Numbered from the stretch's first letter, positions 16,041-24,583 are shown. The stretch: 64,000 nt of DNA from Pseudanabaena sp. ABRG5-3 (GCF_003967015.1 NZ_AP017560.1:3470048-3534047); one strand, 5' to 3'. The notes: generated from the letters alone by a model not told the origin. Numbers and translations: made by a program.

Positions 16041-17531
16041 ATGCCCTACTGCCTCAACCCTAGCTGTCAGAAGCCAAACAATCCTGAAGGATGCAGATTT
16101 TGCATGAATTGCGGTAAAAATTTGCAACTTAAGGGTTTATATGAGGCGATCGCTTTAATTGGGCAGGGCGGAATGGGGCGGACTTTTCGAGCAGTCGATC
16201 GCGGACGGTTAGGGCAACCCTGCGCGATCAAGCAATTTTTGCCGCAATTTCGAGAAGCGCAGTTAATGGAAAAAGCGATCGCCCTTTTTGAAAGCGAAGC
16301 TGCCCAACTCAAAGCCCTTGGCTCGCATCCCCAGATCCCTGAACTAATCGCCTATTTTGAAGAAGAGGGATGTCTTTATTTAGTGCAAGAACTGATCGAA
16401 GGCGAGAATCTCTATAACGAGTTACAAAGTCAAGGCATCTTTAGCGAAGCCAAGATCTATCAACTCCTAGAAGAGATTCTCCCTGTCCTCCAATTCATCC
16501 ACGATCGCCAAGTCATCCATCGCGATATCAAGCCAGACAATATTGTTAGGAAAAAGGAAAAAGGAAAAAGGAAAAGAACTAAGTCCCAATCCCAAATCCC
16601 AAATTCTCCACAAAACAATCTAGTATTAGTCGATTTCGGTGCGGCTAAAGCCTTTACGACAGATACCGCAGGTCGCACAGGGACTTTAATCGGGAGTGCG
16701 GAATATGTAGCTCCTGAACAAGCAAGAGGTAAGGCTGTTCCTCAAAGTGATCTTTATAGTTTGGGAGTGACTTGTATTCATTTATTAACGGGGATTTCGC
16801 CTTTTGATCTGTATGACGATGTTAGCGATCGCTGGATTTGGCGAGAAAAGTTGCAAGCTCCGATTTCTAGTCATTTGGCAAATATTCTCGATCGCCTCTT
16901 AGCTAGAGCAATTGCCAATCGTTATCGTTCCGCTAATGAGGTCTTGCAAGATTTAAGCTCTTTAGTCAATTTATCTTCAGCTATTGCCCCTCGCTCTAGT
17001 GACTATCCGCAACACTATACACAGACCTATGTCCAAATTCGCCAACTTCAAGAATTACTCAGTTTAGGACAATGGCAAGAAAGCGATCGCCTTACAAATA
17101 AAATCATTTTGGAACTTGCGGATAAACCTAAAATCGCCGAAATCACTGCCGATGATATCGATAATATTGCCTGTGATGTTTGGATGGCGATCGATCAAGC
17201 ATGGATGGAATTTAGTAATAATCACTTCGGTTGGAGTACTCAAAAACAAATCTGGCAGAGCATTGGGGGGAAATTAATCTATAACGAAGATACCTATTGG
17301 GAATTTGCAAATATCTATGAGAAGTTTAGCGATCGCATCGGATGGCGCAGACCAAGATGGCTGAATCTCGGCTTGTCTCCAAAAGTCTGGCGCAAATATG
17401 AAAATCTGATCTTTGCGATTGCGTCTCCACGCGGGCATTTGCCGAGCCTATTTTTTTGGGAAGGCTTTAATTTAGTGGATATAGTGCTGTATCGCCTAGA
17501 AATATGCCGTCAAAGTAGAGAAAAATTGTGA
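16041..17531 (+). CDS. Ser/Thr protein kinase fused to a GUN4 domain
   Basis: A 496-residue fusion. Residues 4-27 form a four-cysteine zinc-ribbon (CxxxxC...CxxC). A Hanks-type kinase follows (about 33-310): glycine loop IGQGGMG, catalytic K64, HRDIKPDN with D162, DFG at 198-200 and the APE-like APEQ. The C-terminal part (about 328-490) matches GUN4: QLQELLSLGQWQESDRLT, then IDQAWMEFSNNHFGWSTQKQ and SDRIGWRRPRW, ending with SPRGHLP. GUN4 binds porphyrins and stimulates Mg-chelatase, so the fusion suggests a kinase controlled by tetrapyrrole level (inference). Residues about 170-191 between the HRD and DFG motifs are a lysine-rich insertion encoded by a short DNA repeat. Confidence 0.9.
   Translation: MPYCLNPSCQKPNNPEGCRFCMNCGKNLQLKGLYEAIALIGQGGMGRTFRAVDRGRLGQPCAIKQFLPQFREAQLMEKAIALFESEAAQLKALGSHPQIPELIAYFEEEGCLYLVQELIEGENLYNELQSQGIFSEAKIYQLLEEILPVLQFIHDRQVIHRDIKPDNIVRKKEKGKRKRTKSQSQIPNSPQNNLVLVDFGAAKAFTTDTAGRTGTLIGSAEYVAPEQARGKAVPQSDLYSLGVTCIHLLTGISPFDLYDDVSDRWIWREKLQAPISSHLANILDRLLARAIANRYRSANEVLQDLSSLVNLSSAIAPRSSDYPQHYTQTYVQIRQLQELLSLGQWQESDRLTNKIILELADKPKIAEITADDIDNIACDVWMAIDQAWMEFSNNHFGWSTQKQIWQSIGGKLIYNEDTYWEFANIYEKFSDRIGWRRPRWLNLGLSPKVWRKYENLIFAIASPRGHLPSLFFWEGFNLVDIVLYRLEICRQSREKL
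16547..16610 (+). repeat. In-frame repeat insertion inside the kinase domain
   Basis: Tandem GGAAAAA units (several copies) followed by CCCAATCCCAAATCCCAAAT lie in frame between the HRD and DFG motifs. The composition differs from the flanking coding DNA and encodes KKEKGKRKRTKSQSQIPNS. Confidence 0.65.
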
Positions 17532-17535
17532 ATTT

Positions 17536-17579
17536 TTAGATTGTTATACTGTCCGCGTAGCGAACGGCATAACAATCTA
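17536..17579. terminator. Hairpin after the kinase-GUN4 gene
   Basis: TAGATTGTTATACTGTCCGC pairs imperfectly with its complement around GTAGC, just past the stop. Confidence 0.6.
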
Positions 17580-17632
17580 GGTTAGGTTTATAACTATGCT
17601 GAGATACTGATTAACAATATTTAGTGAAACCT

Positions 17633-17914
17633 ATGGCTCAAAAATTATCTGAAGTGGAAATTTCTTCAGCGATCGCCCAATTAGCTGGCTGGACAGTCGT
17701 CGATCAAAAACTTCAAAAAAACTTTAAATTTAGCAATTTTGTGGAAGCCTTTGGCTTTATTAGCAAGGTCGCGATCGTTGCTGAAAAGATGGGGCATCAT
17801 CCTGAGCTTTTCAATGTTTATAACAAAGTCCGCATCGATCTCACGACCCACGATGCGGGTGGTATTAGCGCCCTTGATTTTGAACTAGCCCAAAAAATTG
17901 ACAAGCTCTTATAA
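17633..17914 (+). CDS. Pterin-4a-carbinolamine dehydratase
   Basis: A 93-residue member of the PCD/DCoH family, which dehydrates 4a-hydroxytetrahydropterin. The family hallmark [E/D]KxxHHPxxxNVYxxVxxxLxTHDxGG is visible as [18 protein letters not shown] followed by [10 protein letters not shown], with the paired histidines in place. I prefer the ATG at 17633 (MAQKL) to the GTG three codons earlier. Length is typical. In cyanobacteria without phenylalanine hydroxylase its role is unclear; some homologues recycle pterin or assist other proteins. Confidence 0.9.
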   Translation: MAQKLSEVEISSAIAQLAGWTVVDQKLQKNFKFSNFVEAFGFISKVAIVAEKMGHHPELFNVYNKVRIDLTTHDAGGISALDFELAQKIDKLL

Positions 17915-17947
17915 CAAAGGCTCGCGCAAAGCGCGAGCCTTTGTTAT
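17911..17947. terminator. Bidirectional terminator between PCD and galE
   Basis: ATAACAAAGGCTCGCG and its exact complement around the CAAAG centre, overlapping both convergent gene ends. Confidence 0.75.
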
Positions 17948-18933
17948 GAATGGCGGTTTTGATGCCATTGCCATGCGTGTTGCAAAATCAAATTAATATC
18001 AGCATATTTTGGCTGCCAATTCAAAATTGTTCGTGCTTTCTCACTACTACCCACTAAAGCGGGTGGATCTCCCGCTCGGCGATCGCCAAACACGACATTA
18101 ATCGGCTTGCCAGTAATTTGTTTTGCCGCATCGATTACTTCTTGAACTGAGAAGCCATTACCATTACCAAGATTAAAAATTTCGCTCTGGTTACCCTTGA
18201 GTAAATATTGCAAACCCAACACATGGGCTTCGGCGAGGTCATTGACATGGATATAGTCACGAATACAGGTTCCATCGGGGGTGGGATAGTCAATACCATA
18301 GACTGTAATTGCCTCACGCTTACCCAGAGCCGTTTGCAAAACTAAGGGAATCAAATGGGTCTCAGGATTGTGATCTTCACCGATTGATCCTTCAGGATCG
18401 GCTCCTGCGGCATTGAAATATCGAAAAATTACCGACTTTAAGCCATAGGCAACATCAAAGTCTTGCAAGATCCGTTCAACCATCAACTTCGTTGCCCCAT
18501 AGGGGTTGATCGGTGATTGGGGATGGTCTTCGGTGATAGGGGTTTGCTGTGGTACACCATAGGTCGCGCAGGTGGAAGAAAACACAAAACTTTTAATGTT
18601 GGCAGCAACCATCGCTTCCAACAAAGACAAAGTGCCAACCACATTGTTGCGATAGTACTTGTCGGGTTGCGTCACCGATTCACCCACATAGGCATAGGCA
18701 GCAAAGTGCATGACAGCGCTAATCTGGCGATCGCAAAATAATTTGTCTAACAAAAGGCGATCATTGGTATCGCCAACAATTAATTCTGCTCCTAAGGTTT
18801 CAGCAATATCTTTGTGACCATATACCAAATTATCTAAAATTAAAACCTCGTAACCCACCTGTTGCAGAGTCTTGACAGCATGGGAGCCGATATAGCCTGC
18901 ACCACCTGTGACTAGAATTGTTGGCTTGCTCAT
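17944..18933 (-). CDS. galE: UDP-glucose 4-epimerase
   Basis: A 329-residue extended SDR that interconverts UDP-glucose and UDP-galactose. The NAD motif is TGGAGYIGSH (9-18), the catalytic triad is S120 (FSSTCATYG), Y145 and K149 (YGATK), and the substrate region RYFNAAGADPEG is intact. The protein has the usual length for bacterial GalE. Related sugar nucleotides feed the exopolysaccharide genes at 28.9-33.9 kb, though not by operon linkage. ATG start; palindromic repeats separate it from the ylxR operon upstream. Confidence 0.93.
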   Translation of the reverse strand: MSKPTILVTGGAGYIGSHAVKTLQQVGYEVLILDNLVYGHKDIAETLGAELIVGDTNDRLLLDKLFCDRQISAVMHFAAYAYVGESVTQPDKYYRNNVVGTLSLLEAMVAANIKSFVFSSTCATYGVPQQTPITEDHPQSPINPYGATKLMVERILQDFDVAYGLKSVIFRYFNAAGADPEGSIGEDHNPETHLIPLVLQTALGKREAITVYGIDYPTPDGTCIRDYIHVNDLAEAHVLGLQYLLKGNQSEIFNLGNGNGFSVQEVIDAAKQITGKPINVVFGDRRAGDPPALVGSSEKARTILNWQPKYADINLILQHAWQWHQNRHS

Positions 18934-19051
18934 AACTTTGCTGTTGATTTCGTGATTATTTTAGAGAAAAAGGGGCTTAGCTCCCTTGTTCTGGCTCTCG
19001 TGCATTTTACTTATTTTTTAGTCACTACAGCGCTTTGCGCTTTCTCGAAAC

Positions 19052-19106
19052 CCAGATAAATTTTGAAAAAGCTTGCTTCGCAAGCTTTTTCAAAATTTAT
19101 CTGGAT
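19052..19106. repeat. Perfect palindrome between ylxR and galE
   Basis: CCAGATAAATTTTGAAAAAG and its complement around CTTGCTTCGCAAG. It lies immediately upstream of the family-1 element at 19129. Confidence 0.75.
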
Positions 19107-19128
19107 TACACAAACCCTAAATAAGCTG

Positions 19129-19233
19129 TAAGTAGCTAGGTACGATTAAATATAAAACCCCAAAACCTGCGGCGCACGCTGCGCGTGCGCCACAGGTTTT
19201 GGTTCTGTTTTTTAATTACGCCTAGTTCCTTAT
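19129..19233. repeat. Family-1 palindromic element, copy C
   Basis: Left arm TAAGTAGCTAGGTACGATTA, hairpin CAAAACCTGCGGCGCACG with its complement, right arm TTTAATTACGCCTAGTTCCT. It ends inside the last codons of ylxR. Confidence 0.75.
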
Positions 19234-19514
19234 AGCCGCGCTTTGAGGATATCAAAAATCTCAGGTGGAATATGGGTACGGAGCGATCGCCCTAAGCGAT
19301 TTTTCTTTTGAGCTATTTGCAAACAATCGAGGTTTTTGCACAAATAAGCTGATCGTCCTATCCCATCATCAAGTTGGATTTGAAATTGCTTAGAATCGCG
19401 ATCGCCCAGAATTTGATGATCCTGAGCGATCGGTACACGTACTATGCGCCAAAAACTATCTCGCAGTGCGACAGATTGGCAACTAACACAACGGCGGTGC
19501 AGCTTCAGAGCCAA
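19230..19514 (-). CDS. ylxR: YlxR-family (DUF448) RNA-binding protein
   Basis: A 94-residue protein of the YlxR/DUF448 family, a small RNA-binding fold found beside nusA in most bacteria. The family start is visible as RRCVSCQ, followed by a basic C-terminal half GRSAYLCKNLDCLQ and KKNRLGRSLR. Start is a TTG (19514) with GGAG upstream; the gene lies 15 bases after nusA and is the third gene of the operon. Normally infB follows, but here galE and repeats do. The last residues fall in a palindromic element. Confidence 0.85.
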   Translation of the reverse strand: MALKLHRRCVSCQSVALRDSFWRIVRVPIAQDHQILGDRDSKQFQIQLDDGIGRSAYLCKNLDCLQIAQKKNRLGRSLRTHIPPEIFDILKARL

Positions 19515-19529
19515 GCGAATTTACTCCTT

Positions 19530-20771
19530 TTATTCTGGATCGTCTGCATAGTCATTCTCATCATCCTGCTCAGATTGATCATAAGGTTCGATAATCCTTG
19601 CACTACTTTCCTGAATCTTGCGATCCTCTTCTTCATAATCGTACTTTGCCAAATTTTTGATATCAATCTTCCAGCCAGTTAACCGAGCTGCCAAACGGAC
19701 ATTTTGACCTTCTTTCCCGATCGCTAAACTTAACTGATCCTCAGGTACTAGCACATGGGCAATTCTCTCATTAGCATTAATTAAGCGCACTTCCTGAATT
19801 CTGGCAGGACTGAGGGAGTTGGCAATATAGGTCGAAGGATCGGGAGACCATCGGATCACATCAATTTTTTCACCACGTAACTCAGCTACTACTGCCTGAA
19901 TCCGCGCCCCTCTTGCACCAATGCAAGCCCCTACGGGATCAACATCGCGCTCAAGGGTATCTACCGCAATTTTGGTGCGGGGACCGACCGCAGGTGATGG
20001 GGGATTTGCTTCTCTAGCCACAGCTACGATCCGTACAATTTCTTCTTCAATTTCAGGGACTTCATTGGCAAATAGATAGACGACTAGCCCTGCATCTGCC
20101 CGTGAGACTAATAACTGGGGACCACGCCGTGAGCCTTCAAATACCTTTTTCAGATAAACCTTGAGGGTCATATTGGGGCGATAGGGTCTCTCCCCAGCAA
20201 GCTGTTCACGCTTCGGAAGTTCAGCTTCAACTTCAGGCTGTCCAAATCCGCTACTAACAGCAACGATTACAGAGGTGTTCTCGAAACGGAGTACACGACC
20301 TTGTAATACTGTACCTTCAACATCTTGGAATTCTTCTTGGATAATCTTACGTTGTTGATCCCGTAGTTTTTGCGCCAATACTTGCTTCGTTTGGATTGCT
20401 GCCATCCGCCCAAAGTCTCCCTGTTCAGGGGTGACATCGACAACGACAGTACCACCAGCTTGAGCTTCAGGAGCAACTTCACGCACTTCTGACAAGCCAA
20501 TTTCATGGTCAGCATCGCTGACTTCATCGACAATCATTTTTGTCGCTAAAACGCGAAATCCTTCACCTTCGAGGTCAAGTTCCACATCAAAATTATTAAA
20601 ATACTCCTCTTCAAAGGTAATTCCATCGGAACGATAGGTCTTGCGAAACCGCTCATATCCCTTGAGTAAAGCTTCACGTAAAGCATTTTGGACAGCATGT
20701 TTGGGAAGATTACGCTCTTTGCTAATCACTTCTACCATTTGTCCCAAACCAGGCAAATTCAACAATGACAT
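19530..20771 (-). CDS. nusA: Transcription termination/antitermination factor NusA
   Basis: A 413-residue NusA: N-terminal RNA polymerase-binding domain (1-125), S1 domain (about 130-200, starting DVEGTVLQGRVLRFE), KH1 and KH2 (about 220-365, with DPVGACIGARGARIQ and SLAIGKEGQNVRLAARLTGW). It lacks the E. coli C-terminal acidic repeats but ends in an acidic tail (YDQSEQDDENDYADD). It modulates pausing, termination and rRNA antitermination. It lies 41 bases after rimP in the conserved rimP-nusA-ylxR order. Confidence 0.96.
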   Translation of the reverse strand: MSLLNLPGLGQMVEVISKERNLPKHAVQNALREALLKGYERFRKTYRSDGITFEEEYFNNFDVELDLEGEGFRVLATKMIVDEVSDADHEIGLSEVREVAPEAQAGGTVVVDVTPEQGDFGRMAAIQTKQVLAQKLRDQQRKIIQEEFQDVEGTVLQGRVLRFENTSVIVAVSSGFGQPEVEAELPKREQLAGERPYRPNMTLKVYLKKVFEGSRRGPQLLVSRADAGLVVYLFANEVPEIEEEIVRIVAVAREANPPSPAVGPRTKIAVDTLERDVDPVGACIGARGARIQAVVAELRGEKIDVIRWSPDPSTYIANSLSPARIQEVRLINANERIAHVLVPEDQLSLAIGKEGQNVRLAARLTGWKIDIKNLAKYDYEEEDRKIQESSARIIEPYDQSEQDDENDYADDPE

Positions 20772-20812
20772 AAATTTTCTCGCTTTTTATTTATTTAATT
20801 TTTATTCTGTTT

Positions 20813-21274
20813 TTATTCGATTTTGGATAGCTCAACGCGATCGATTAGTTCACGAGGAATCTTGACAATTCGACCTTTAAGACTGATGGCTACATGGGTC
20901 TCGTCTCGGAATACCAAATGCCCAGTCCAACTTTGTTTGCCTTCATGAGGAACTGCTGTGCTAACTGTCACCATAAAACCTTTGAAAGCAATAAACTCGC
21001 GATCTTCCTGTAACTGACGTTCTGCACCGGGGCTAGAAATTTCCAACACATAGGCATGGGGAATTATATCAATCGCATCAAGAGTTGGCTCTAGCGCACG
21101 GCTCATTCTTTCACAGTCATCTAATCCCGTATTTTGTTCGGGATTACGAATATCGACCCGCAAAACTACAGGGTTTTTATTGGTATGCAGCACGACATCA
21201 ACAACCTCTAACCCAAGGGGCGAGGCAACTTCTTCAGCAATTTGAAAAATTTGCGGAATTAGAGGATGACTCAT
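20813..21274 (-). CDS. rimP: Ribosome maturation factor RimP
   Basis: A RimP/YhbC protein that assists 30S subunit maturation. Visible family features are the N-terminal helix with GLEVVDVV, LRVDIRNPEQNTGLDDCERMSR and LEISSPGAERQL, followed by an SH3-like C-terminal domain. The frame is open to 21343, but I start at ATG 21274 (MSHPLIPQI), which gives 153 residues and the N-terminus usual for cyanobacterial RimP; the 23 extra residues look unrelated. First gene of the operon. Confidence 0.9.
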   Translation of the reverse strand: MSHPLIPQIFQIAEEVASPLGLEVVDVVLHTNKNPVVLRVDIRNPEQNTGLDDCERMSRALEPTLDAIDIIPHAYVLEISSPGAERQLQEDREFIAFKGFMVTVSTAVPHEGKQSWTGHLVFRDETHVAISLKGRIVKIPRELIDRVELSKIE

Positions 21275-21762
21275 AGAATTTACAATGTGAGCGGATAACG
21301 TGGATGTTGCTTCGCGTGTATAAGGCGCGAGGTCTTGAGTCAAGCTTTTAAAAGCTAATGTTATAGACTAGATAGGGATTCAAGGTGTGATGCAGTGGCA
21401 TCACATCTTGAGGAATGCTAAAAACTAGTCTAAAAACAAAAAAGTGGGACGATCGCCCACTCTTTGAGTGCTTTTATCTGTAACCGAGCAACAGTTAAAA
21501 TCATCACAGTAGCGATGTCTTAGCTGTTATATACTCTAGTACCACCTGCAAAGTATGCAGCAAGTAGCAATTGAGTGTATTTCTTCGGAGCTTGTTTACT
21601 GTAGGTAAAACACTAGAAAATAAAAATATACTTAAATACAGTTTTAAATATATTTGCTTATTTTAGTGTTTATTTTTGATTGCTTGCCTACCAGTCCTGA
21701 TCTTTATCCTATCACGCGCATTCCAGATCGGGAAAAAGAAACGGCATAAAATGACTTTTGAG
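21275..21762. other. Gap with several hairpins
   Basis: Contains GATGTG/CACATC-type hairpin near 21383-21407, a compact AGTGGGACGATCGCCCACT hairpin followed by T-rich DNA (21447-21475), and a long AT-rich inverted repeat (AACACTAGAAAATAA with TTATTTTAGTGTT, about 21610-21672). No gene is apparent; a small RNA is possible but unsupported. Confidence 0.4.
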
Positions 21763-21981
21763 CTAAATCACCAGTTCTGGACGCTCTTCTGGCACAATCG
21801 CTCCTTGAATGGGACATACCTCTAGACAAACGCCGCAATCAATACAAACTGTGGCATCAATTTTAAACCAAATTGTACCTTTACTATTTGCGCCAGATCC
21901 CTGCTCAATACAGGCTACAGGACAAGCAGGTACGCAATCAGCGATCCCTTCACATATATTTGATGCGATCGTATAAGCCAT
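21763..21981 (-). CDS. Bacterial-type 2x[4Fe-4S] ferredoxin
   Basis: A 72-residue ferredoxin. Cysteines C10, C16, C20 with C56 form one cluster site, and C46, C49, C52 with C24 the other, each closed by a CP dipeptide as usual. The longer spacing in the first motif (CEGIADC) and the insert between the sites resemble the ferredoxins annotated as indolepyruvate-ferredoxin-oxidoreductase-like in cyanobacteria. It carries electrons at low potential; its partners are unknown. Monocistronic, ATG start. Confidence 0.92.
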   Translation of the reverse strand: MAYTIASNICEGIADCVPACPVACIEQGSGANSKGTIWFKIDATVCIDCGVCLEVCPIQGAIVPEERPELVI

Positions 21982-22511
21982 CGAAAAAGATTAAAGTTAG
22001 TAAAATATAACTAATGTATAACTAAATATATAACTTTTTCGTATCGAAAACACATAAGTTAGGTGTCCGACTTTATGTTTCCCATGTAATATGTACACAT
22101 CGCAAATAAATCATGAATAGCTAAGTAGACTTAATAAAGTTAGGCTTTATTGACGATGATATATTCATTGTCGCTCTATAACTCAGCTTTTCTGCTTAGC
22201 AAATTTACTTGTGATACCAAAAAAATAGGCTATTTACCATAACTTGGTCTTCCAATTAGTTGTGGTGAGTTTAGCTCTAATTAACTTCTAAAGAGTTTGA
22301 TTGGGGAGCCGACAGCAAAATCTCATGTTATTGCTGTAGCGTCTAATCTTCTCTGAAGTAGGCTTTTTGGGTAGTGATGTAGCTTAGAAGTGACGATTCT
22401 AGGTGGTGGTGGTATCGCTAAAGACCATACTCTCTATCTTTATAGTCATATAGCTTACCTGAACTTTTTATAGCTCATCTATATAAACTATCGAAAAAGG
22501 TTGACCGAGTC
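21982..22511. other. Divergent promoter region and long leader
   Basis: Lies between the divergent ferredoxin and PEP-CTERM-like genes. An ACAGCAA/TTGCTGT hairpin at about 22310-22336 follows GGGGAGCCG; no known riboswitch could be matched. No coding signal. Confidence 0.4.
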
Positions 22512-23210
22512 ATGAAAAAATATTTATCCTCTGCAATTATCTCAACTACCAGCGTACTTGCGGTTTCCTTGATCGCAGGCTCTGCTAATGCTGCTAGCAT
22601 CACGTTTACTTCCACTCCTGGGACTAACCCATTCCCAGGTCTGACTGCATTTGATGATGGGACGGCTCCTGGTTATACGTTTGAATTGGGTGGTGCATCT
22701 GCGGCATCAAATATTACGTCGGGTTCTGTTGTTAATGTAAAAGCTGCACCTTTAGGTGATACCAGTAAGTACTTAGCAGTACAACCAGATCCTTCAATTG
22801 AAGACAATGTACCAGGATTTACTTTAGGCGCTGTTTTATACAATTCACCAACCTTATTAAATACTTTTTCTATTTACTGGGGTTCGGCTGATAAGTCGAA
22901 TAAAGTTGAATTCTTTAATGGCAATACACTCATTCAAGCATTCACTGGTTTAGATGTTTTTGGTGCTAATGCTAATGGTAGCTGGACTAGTCCTAATTCC
23001 AATCGTTATGTGACATTTACTGCTAGCAGCCCAAACTATAAGTTTGACAAGATCAGGTTCTCTACGGAACAAATCGCTTTCGAGTTTGATGCTGTTGCAC
23101 CTCGACCAGTCCCTGCTCCTGTAATTATCCCTGGTATTGCTTTAGCCGCAGCATTTTTTGGTAGCAAGGCTCTCAAGAAAAAACAAACTAATGCTGGTTC
23201 CATTGCATAG
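22512..23210 (+). CDS. Exported protein with PEP-CTERM-like sorting tail
   Basis: A 232-residue protein with a signal peptide (MKKYLSSAIIS..., cleavage near SANAAS, residues 1-28) and a beta-rich body without enzymatic motif. The C-terminus has the tripartite layout of exosortase substrates: a Pro-rich motif (RPVPAPVIIPG), a hydrophobic helix (IALAAAFFGSKA) and a basic tail (LKKKQ). This is close to the cyanobacterial PTPA/PEP-CTERM variants. Such proteins are cleaved by an exosortase and linked to the extracellular matrix. No exosortase is encoded in the window. A clear terminator follows. Confidence 0.8.
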   Translation: MKKYLSSAIISTTSVLAVSLIAGSANAASITFTSTPGTNPFPGLTAFDDGTAPGYTFELGGASAASNITSGSVVNVKAAPLGDTSKYLAVQPDPSIEDNVPGFTLGAVLYNSPTLLNTFSIYWGSADKSNKVEFFNGNTLIQAFTGLDVFGANANGSWTSPNSNRYVTFTASSPNYKFDKIRFSTEQIAFEFDAVAPRPVPAPVIIPGIALAAAFFGSKALKKKQTNAGSIA

Positions 23211-23237
23211 TCGATTTTAATTGACACAATTTAATGC

Positions 23238-23278
23238 TTTAAAGCCGAAGATAGAGCCATACTATCTTTGGCTTTAAA
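23238..23278 (+). terminator. Terminator of the PEP-CTERM-like gene
   Basis: TTTAAAGCC...AAGATAG pairs with CTATCTTTGGCTTTAAA; one unpaired base in the stem. Confidence 0.75.
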
Positions 23279-23301
23279 TTTATGAATATATTATAAAACC
23301 A

Positions 23302-24435
23302 ATGAAAACATTACAGCTAGGTACAAGCTGGTTTCTGGAAGAGGCTGGTGGATTGGCTCGTGTTTACTATGGCTGTGTCAACTATTTGCCACAGATTGGG
23401 GTGGATGTAAGTGGTTTGGTGGTTGGTTCCGATCGCGTTTTTGAAAGTTCGCTCCAAAAGGTGAGGACATTTGCTTCGGCGGATAGTTCAACTTGGCGGC
23501 GATCGCGAAGTCTCCGCACAGCCGTTAATCAAACTTTAGCGAGTTCCCAAATTGATTTAGTTGCCTCACATTTTGCTCTGTACACATTCCCAATCCTTGA
23601 TCGCCTTGGTGATTTACCTTTAGTAATCCATTTTCATGGTCCTTGGGCGTTAGAGAGTAAAGCTGAGGGTGCAGGGAAGCTATCGGTTTGGGGGAAATGG
23701 TTGATCGAGAAGCTCGTCTATCAAAGGGCAAATGGATTTATTGTTTTGTCGGAGGCATTTCGCCAGATTTTACATAAAACCTATAATGTACCGCTAGACA
23801 AGATTTTTATTGTGGGGGGAGGCATTAATACATCGGAATTTAATGTGGATTTATCGATCGCTCAAGCAAGGAAAAAACTTGGGTGGCAACAGAATCGACG
23901 AATCATCCTCTGTGTGCGTCGCTTAGTGCATCGGATGGGATTGGAGAATTTGATTGCAGCGATCGCAAAAGTACGCCAAAAATATCCTGATGTCTTGCTA
24001 TTGATCGCTGGTAAAGGCGCGATCGCAGATGCCTTGAGATCGCAGATTCAAGAGCTGCAATTAGAAGATCATGTGCAGTTATTAGGTTTTGTGAGTGATC
24101 AAGACTTAGCGATCGCCTATCGTGCAGCAGAACTAAGCATTGTACCGACTGTCGCTCTAGAGGGATTTGGACTAATTGTGATTGAATCTTTGGCGGCGGG
24201 AACACCTGTTTTAGGTACACCAATTGGAGGCATTCCCGAAATTTTAAATCCATTCCATGCTGATTTGATTTTAGAGGGAAGTACCTCGGCGCATTTAGCC
24301 CAAGGCATGATCGAAGCATTGTCTGGACAAAGGCAAATTCCCAGCGCTGAAGCTTGCCAAGCCTATGTCAAACAAAATTACGACTGGCAGGTGATTGCCC
24401 GACAAATGAAATCAGTTTATGAACAGGTTTTATAG
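23302..24435 (+). CDS. Family 4 glycosyltransferase
   Basis: A 377-residue GT-B fold glycosyltransferase of family GT4. The N-terminal acceptor domain contains GGLARVYYGC and IHFHGPW; the C-terminal domain (about 200-350) has the expected LLLIAGKG and the nucleotide-sugar-binding E-x7-E element EGFGLIVIESLAAG. Likely transfers a sugar to an extracellular polysaccharide or glycolipid; donor and acceptor are unknown. It follows the exported PEP-CTERM-like gene by 91 bases, after a terminator, so probably has its own promoter. Confidence 0.88.
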   Translation: MKTLQLGTSWFLEEAGGLARVYYGCVNYLPQIGVDVSGLVVGSDRVFESSLQKVRTFASADSSTWRRSRSLRTAVNQTLASSQIDLVASHFALYTFPILDRLGDLPLVIHFHGPWALESKAEGAGKLSVWGKWLIEKLVYQRANGFIVLSEAFRQILHKTYNVPLDKIFIVGGGINTSEFNVDLSIAQARKKLGWQQNRRIILCVRRLVHRMGLENLIAAIAKVRQKYPDVLLLIAGKGAIADALRSQIQELQLEDHVQLLGFVSDQDLAIAYRAAELSIVPTVALEGFGLIVIESLAAGTPVLGTPIGGIPEILNPFHADLILEGSTSAHLAQGMIEALSGQRQIPSAEACQAYVKQNYDWQVIARQMKSVYEQVL

Positions 24436-24545
24436 CTGTAGCCATTCTTGTTAGGACACAAAACCAGAAGGTGAGTTGTGGCACTTCGCGCCACAACTCG
24501 GTTCTTGGGTTTTGATTTTGTCCTAATACAGGCGGCTACGGCTAT
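24431..24545. repeat. Family-2 palindromic element, copy C (longest)
   Basis: Begins TATAGCTGTAGCC and ends GGCTACGGCTATA, with inner arms TTAGGACACAAAACC and GGTTTTGATTTTGTCCTAA-like right arm, around the hairpin GTTGTGGCACTTCGCGCCACAAC. It overlaps the stop codon of the glycosyltransferase. Confidence 0.7.
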
Positions 24546-24552
24546 AAATCCA

Positions 24553-24583
24553 TAGAGTAATTTGCAAAGCAAATTACTCTATG
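24553..24583. terminator. Hairpin at the 3' end of the WD40 gene
   Basis: ATAGAGTAATTTGC and its complement around AAA, adjoining the stop of the minus-strand WD40 gene. Confidence 0.65.

Noticed and set aside
22285-22345. Manganese (yybP-ykoY) riboswitch
   Set aside because: GGGGAG is suggestive but the second conserved loop and downstream elements could not be found, and the gene is not a metal transporter.
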